Assembly (NCBI GenBank): GCA_023417775.1
Contig: JAEZEJ010000037.1
Location: 1 to 64,000 of the forward strand
Source: Actinomycetes bacterium
GTDB lineage: Bacteria; Actinomycetota; Actinomycetes; Propionibacteriales; Nocardioidaceae
Reading direction: 5' to 3'
Length of the DNA: 64,000 nt
In this document: piece by piece, positions 60,026 to 64,000 of the stretch
How positions within the stretch are numbered: the stretch's first letter is position 1
Layout of the letters: every line of letters starts with the position of its first letter
The notes under the pieces: generated by a model
What the model was told of the DNA's origin: nothing
Databases searched by the model: none
What the model saw: the letters and a program-made list of their open reading frames with translations, nothing else
Made by a program: the position numbers and the translations under genes

Positions 60026-61497
60026 CGCAGCACCTCCGCCACATAGGTCGACGTGTCCAGCAGACCGGCGGCCGCCACCTCGGTCAATCCCAGCAACCCC
60101 TGGGCGCCGAGACCGAGGACCACCGTGACCGTCGCCGTCATCAGGGCCGGCGCGGCGAGCCACCAGCCGATCCGCCGATCGCGGTCCCCGCCCTCGGGCG
60201 AGGGCGAGACGAAGACGTTGTTCCAGATCTTCAGCATCGACTGCAAGGTCACCAGGCTGACCAGGATCGCGACCACCGCCACGGCGATCTGCCCCGCGTC
60301 GATCGAGGCGATGATGAGGGTCAGCTTGGCGACGAAGCCCGAGAACGGCGGGAGGCCGGCGAGCGAGAGGGCCGCGACCGCGAAGGCCGCCGCGATCACC
60401 GGCTCGCGCCGACCGATGCCGTGCAGCTCGTCGAGCCGATTGGTGCCGTAGGCGTCCTCCACCGCTCCCGTCGACAGGAAGAGCGAGGCCTTCACCACCA
60501 TGTGGTGCAGCAGATAGAACAGCCCCGCCGCCAGCCCGGCGGCCGTGAACAACCCGACGCCGACGAGGATGTAGCCGATCTGGCTGACCATGTGGAAGGC
60601 CAGGATCGAGCGGGTGGTCCGCTCCCCCACGGCTCCGAGCACGCCGACCGCCATCGTCAGCGCGAAGATCGTCAGCCCGATCGCGAGCCATCGCTGATCT
60701 CCCTCGAAGAGCACGGCATAGAGCCGGTAGATCGCATAGATCGCGACCTTGGTGTGCAGTCCCGAGAACAGCGCCGTGACCGCCGGCGAGGTCGACGGAT
60801 AGGCCCGCGCGAGCCACCCGTGCGTGGGGATCGTGGCAGCCTTCATCATCAGCGCCGCCAGCGCGACACCGGCCCCGGCCGCGACCCGTCCGTCCTCGGC
60901 GGCGACACCGGCGAGCTCGCCCAGGTTCACCGTGCCGGCCGTCCCGTAGATCAGTCCGACCCCGGCCAGGAAGAGCGTGGAGACGAAGAGATTGAAGGTC
61001 ACATATAGTCGCGAACCGGTCACGGAGCGCAGCGTGCCGCGTCCCCGGCTCGCCAGCACGAGCAACCCGTACGAGGGCAGCAGCATGACCTCGATGAACA
61101 CGAAGAGGTTGAAGACGTCCGCCGTCAGCAGCGCCCCGTCGACGCCCGCTGTGAGGGCGAGGACGAGCGGCGCGAACAGCCGCACCCGCCCGACCCCCGA
61201 GGCCACGGCGTACCAGGAGCACATGAGGGTGAGGAAACCGGTGAACAGCAGCATCAACGCCGCGAGCATGTCCCCGGCGAAGGGGATGGCGATCCCCGGC
61301 ACCCAGGCTCCGACCCCGTGCGCGAGGACCTCGCCGTCCCGCGTCGCCGCGACGAGCGAGCTCGCGGCCACCAACTGTGCGGCGAGCACCGCGAAGAGCA
61401 CGACCAAAGGCCAACGACGCCGGTCCCCGGCGAAGGCGGTCACCCCGGCCGCCAGCAACGGGACGCCGACGAACAGCGGCAGCAGCTCGGGGGTCAT
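60022..61497 (-). CDS. mrpD: MrpD subunit (operon 2)
   Basis: A 491-residue proton-channel subunit with about 14 helices and MKAATIPTHGWLARAYPSTSP in its core, where the key Lys is kept. It lacks the cytoplasmic insertion of the operon 1 copy. ATGA overlaps at both ends. Confidence 0.94.
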   Translation of the reverse strand: MTPELLPLFVGVPLLAAGVTAFAGDRRRWPLVVLFAVLAAQLVAASSLVAATRDGEVLAHGVGAWVPGIAIPFAGDMLAALMLLFTGFLTLMCSWYAVASGVGRVRLFAPLVLALTAGVDGALLTADVFNLFVFIEVMLLPSYGLLVLASRGRGTLRSVTGSRLYVTFNLFVSTLFLAGVGLIYGTAGTVNLGELAGVAAEDGRVAAGAGVALAALMMKAATIPTHGWLARAYPSTSPAVTALFSGLHTKVAIYAIYRLYAVLFEGDQRWLAIGLTIFALTMAVGVLGAVGERTTRSILAFHMVSQIGYILVGVGLFTAAGLAAGLFYLLHHMVVKASLFLSTGAVEDAYGTNRLDELHGIGRREPVIAAAFAVAALSLAGLPPFSGFVAKLTLIIASIDAGQIAVAVVAILVSLVTLQSMLKIWNNVFVSPSPEGGDRDRRIGWWLAAPALMTATVTVVLGLGAQGLLGLTEVAAAGLLDTSTYVAEVLR

Positions 61498-61811
61498 CGC
61501 CGGTCCTCCTCATCGTCATCGGCATCACTGCGACCGGTGACCGCGAGGGTGAGCAGGTACATCGTGATCGCGAAGGCGATGACGATGGCCGTCAGCACGA
61601 AGGCCTGCGGCAGCGGATCGGCGGTGACCGAGGCCAGCAGACCCGATCCGAGCGGCTCACCCCGGCGGTCCGTGCCGCCGGCGCTGAAGATCAGCAGGTT
61701 GACCGCGTGGCTCAGCAGGACGAAGCCGAGCACCACGCGCAGGAAGGTGCGCTGCAACATCAGATAGACGGCGCCGCCGATGAGGAGGCCGACCGAGAGC
61801 GCGAGCATCAT
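61494..61811 (-). CDS. mrpC: MrpC subunit (operon 2)
   Basis: A 105-residue NuoK-like subunit with three helices, [21 protein letters not shown] and [14 protein letters not shown]. Normal family length, without the acidic tail of the operon 1 copy. Overlaps both neighbours by four bases. Confidence 0.94.
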   Translation of the reverse strand: MMLALSVGLLIGGAVYLMLQRTFLRVVLGFVLLSHAVNLLIFSAGGTDRRGEPLGSGLLASVTADPLPQAFVLTAIVIAFAITMYLLTLAVTGRSDADDDEEDRR

Positions 61812-64000
61812 CGGACCTCACCAGCCGTCCTGGCCCCGGCCCGCGGCACCCCGAGCTGGTTGAGCGCTCCGAGGATCACGCCGAACACCGCGAGGTAGAC
61901 GCCGAGGTCGAACACCAGCGCGGTGGTGAAGTGATAGCCGAGGACGTCCGCGTGCAGCGGCTTGAGGAAGGATCCCTCCGCCAGTCCGACGAATCCGGTG
62001 ACCGCCGCGACGGCGATCCCGGCGCCCGCGATGGGCAGATACGGCAGCCGGGAGCGTGCCTGCTCGTCGGTGGGCGCGGCAAGGTACTGCATCGCGAGCG
62101 CCGCCGCGCCGATGAGGGCGGCGATGAAACCCCCGCCCGGGGCGTTGTGACCCCGCAGCAGCGCATAGACCGATCCGATGAGCATGAGCGGCACCAGCAC
62201 GCGGGCCAGCACCTTGATGAAGACCATATTGGGCTCCGCGGGGACGAGCAGTCGGTTGTCCGGGGGCGCCTCGGGGCGGGTGACCTGACGGCGCGCCTGC
62301 AGCAGCGCGGTGATGGAGAGCGCCGCGATCGCGAGCACCACCAGCTCGCCGAAGGTGTCGAGGGCGCGGAAGTCGACGAGGATCGTGTTCACGACATTGC
62401 CTCCGCCGGTCTCGGCCTCGGCATTGCGGACGAACCACTCGCCGGCCGGGGACAGATCGGGCCGGCCGGTGAGGACGAGGGTGGCCATCGTGGCCACGAC
62501 GCCTGCGGCGACGGCCGGCACCGCCCGGCGCAACCGGGAGCGGACCGCGACCCGCGGGAAGCGATCGGGCAGGTGCCGCAGGGCGAGGACCATGATGACC
62601 ACCGTCAGGATCTCGACGAGCAACTGGGTCAGCGCGACATCGGAGGCCCCCAGGGCGAAGAACCACATGGCAACGCAGAAGCCCGCGACCCCGACGCTGA
62701 TCACCGCGCCGAGCGGTGTGCGCGCGACGACGGCCGCGCCCACACCGGCGAGGAGGAAGGCCGTCAGCACGACATCGGTCGCCTGGAAGCCCGTGGCCAC
62801 AGCCGAGGGCCGGAGGGCGACGAAGCCGGCGATGCCCAGTGCGCCGATGAGCCCGATGGGGACGGCCAGGTGGAAGGCCGGGGCGTCCGTGCGCGTGAGG
62901 TCTCCGACGCGGCGGCCCGCATCGATCGTCCATCGCTGCAGCGCATCGGCCGCCGCGACCCCGCTGCCCGGGAACAGCGGACGGTCCAGGAGCCGGTCGA
63001 CCGTCCGGCGCAGCAGGATGAGCACGGCACCCAGGCCGATGGCGAGCACCGAGAGGCCCAGTGCCGGGGTGAATCCGTGCCAGAGCGCCAGGTGCACACC
63101 GGCATCGCCACCCGCCGCGGTCACGGCGCGGTCGACGATCCCATCGAGCAGACCGGGGACGGCGCCGAGCCCGACCGCCGCGACCGCGGTGAGGGACACC
63201 GCGACCAGCATCGGACGGGTGCCGGCGGCCGACCTCAGTCCGGTGGGGCGACCCGGGAGCGTCCAGACGAGCATCCGCCCGCAGTAGGCGACCGTGATCG
63301 CCGCGGACAGCGCCGCCGTCACGGCGAGCCACCAGCCGCTGCCGTGCCACGCGCTGTCGAGGATCAGCTCCTTGCTGACGAAGCCGAGGGTCGGCGGCAG
63401 CCCGGCCATCGCCGCCGCGGCCAGCGCGATCATCGCCGAGGCCACCGGCATGCTCCGCGCCAGGCCGCTCACCTCGTGGATCTCGCGGGTGCCGGTGCGC
63501 TGTTCCAACAGGCCGACATACATGAACCCCGCCGACTTGAAGCAGGCATGCGCGATCACGTGCACGATCGCGGCGGTGAGCGCGGCGGTGGTGCCGATGC
63601 CGATCGTCACGGTCAGCAGGCCCAGATGACTGACCGTCGAATAGGCGAGCAGGGCCTTCAGATCGGTGCGCTGGAGGGCGAACACGGCTCCCATGACCGA
63701 GGTGAGGAGTCCCACCGTGATGAGCAGCGCCGGCCAGACCGCGGCGTGGGAGGCGGCGTCCGCGAACCGCAGCAGCAGGTAGATGCCCGCCTTCACCATC
63801 GCCGCCGCATGCAGATAGGCGCTGACCGGGGCAGGGGCGACCATCGCATCGGGCAGCCACGCGTGAAAGGGGAACTGGGCCGACTTGGTCATCGCCGCCA
63901 CGGCGACGAGCACTGCGACCGTCGCGGCGAACCCGGGCCGCTCGGACCACGCCGGGTCGGCGAGGGCGGTGCTCAGACGAGTCGTCCCGGTCACCACCAC
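61808..64000 (-). CDS. mrpA: MrpA/MrpB fusion subunit (operon 2), N-terminus beyond the window
   Basis: At least 730 residues are visible. The first in-window residues align with about residue 185 of the operon 1 MrpA, so roughly 180 residues are missing past base 64000. The proton-channel core ([29 protein letters not shown]), the middle MrpA region and the fused MrpB domain ([20 protein letters not shown]) are intact. Only the GTG codons at the window edge suggest a start and should not be used. Confidence 0.93.
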   Translation of the reverse strand: MVVTGTTRLSTALADPAWSERPGFAATVAVLVAVAAMTKSAQFPFHAWLPDAMVAPAPVSAYLHAAAMVKAGIYLLLRFADAASHAAVWPALLITVGLLTSVMGAVFALQRTDLKALLAYSTVSHLGLLTVTIGIGTTAALTAAIVHVIAHACFKSAGFMYVGLLEQRTGTREIHEVSGLARSMPVASAMIALAAAAMAGLPPTLGFVSKELILDSAWHGSGWWLAVTAALSAAITVAYCGRMLVWTLPGRPTGLRSAAGTRPMLVAVSLTAVAAVGLGAVPGLLDGIVDRAVTAAGGDAGVHLALWHGFTPALGLSVLAIGLGAVLILLRRTVDRLLDRPLFPGSGVAAADALQRWTIDAGRRVGDLTRTDAPAFHLAVPIGLIGALGIAGFVALRPSAVATGFQATDVVLTAFLLAGVGAAVVARTPLGAVISVGVAGFCVAMWFFALGASDVALTQLLVEILTVVIMVLALRHLPDRFPRVAVRSRLRRAVPAVAAGVVATMATLVLTGRPDLSPAGEWFVRNAEAETGGGNVVNTILVDFRALDTFGELVVLAIAALSITALLQARRQVTRPEAPPDNRLLVPAEPNMVFIKVLARVLVPLMLIGSVYALLRGHNAPGGGFIAALIGAAALAMQYLAAPTDEQARSRLPYLPIAGAGIAVAAVTGFVGLAEGSFLKPLHADVLGYHFTTALVFDLGVYLAVFGVILGALNQLGVPRAGARTAGEVR

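Noticed and set aside
61818..63950. 710-codon frame on the same strand as mrpA of operon 2
   Set aside because: Out-of-phase reading of mrpA, rich in Arg and Gly, with no membrane helices.

Overview
The window is high-GC DNA, with short intergenic gaps, many 4-base start/stop overlaps and frequent GTG starts. It comes from an actinobacterium. Supporting content: a WXG100 (ESX-type) protein, a CIRCE-controlled groEL, a CysO-type sulfur carrier, OtsA/OtsB trehalose synthesis, DUF3263, a complete Mce lipid-import operon, a predicted 10-methyl fatty acid gene pair, and two Mrp antiporter operons. No insertion sequence, integrase, phage gene or CRISPR array was seen. The genus cannot be fixed from sequence alone; a Propionibacteriales-like organism is only a guess.

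Layout. 1-2.6 kb: end of an unknown gene, a WXG100 protein, a perfect 17-bp terminator, groEL with CIRCE. 2.6-4.7 kb: cold-shock protein, then cysO and thrC behind a SAM-I-type riboswitch. 4.7-8.4 kb: trehalose genes otsB and otsA flanking a LytR_C-domain protein and a DUF3263 protein. 8.4-22.5 kb: two CNNM/CBS proteins, GNAT acetyltransferase, two major-facilitator transporters, uracil-DNA glycosylase, AI-2E-family membrane protein, purU with an acyl-CoA dehydrogenase, a cation exchanger, a TSUP permease with an ABC ATPase, and a TetR/DUF2236 divergent pair. 22.4-33.4 kb: a decayed membrane-protein gene and the Mce operon (ATPase-permease fusion, second permease, MceA-F, two Mce-associated proteins), divergent from a PucR-type regulator. 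34.9-37.1 kb: PPOX-family protein, DEDDh exonuclease, membrane protein. 37.2-43.4 kb: Mrp operon 1. 43.5-48.3 kb: xthA, the methyltransferase/flavoprotein pair, pirin, minimal metallopeptidase, tRNA-Glu. 48.3-53.5 kb: tiny membrane proteins, gluQRS, an OpuB-type osmoprotectant ABC transporter, tRNA-Asp. 53.6-58.9 kb: nitroreductase, tRNA-Phe, and an amide-utilisation cluster (MarR, AmiC-like sensor, FmdB, AmiS, FmdA). 59.0-64.0 kb: Mrp operon 2 on the minus strand, cut by the window edge.

How the genes fit together. Several systems deal with envelope and osmotic or ionic stress: trehalose, osmoprotectant import, two Na+/H+ antiporter complexes, Mce lipid import and membrane-lipid methylation. 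The thrC-cysO unit joins threonine and cysteine metabolism under predicted SAM control. The amide cluster looks like a self-contained catabolic regulon.

Most unusual observations: (1) three hairpin-containing gaps, two of them at the only open junction of an otherwise overlapping mrp operon, are each spanned by a 27-33 codon mini-ORF ending in an ATGA overlap with the next gene; (2) CysO is encoded with an extra C-terminal Cys after its Gly-Gly, and the sequence for that tail is duplicated downstream; (3) the Mce ATPase and first YrbE permease are one polypeptide; (4) long interrupted inverted repeats recur between genes, and two of them share primary sequence; (5) the SAM riboswitch appears to pair across the thrC ribosome-binding site.
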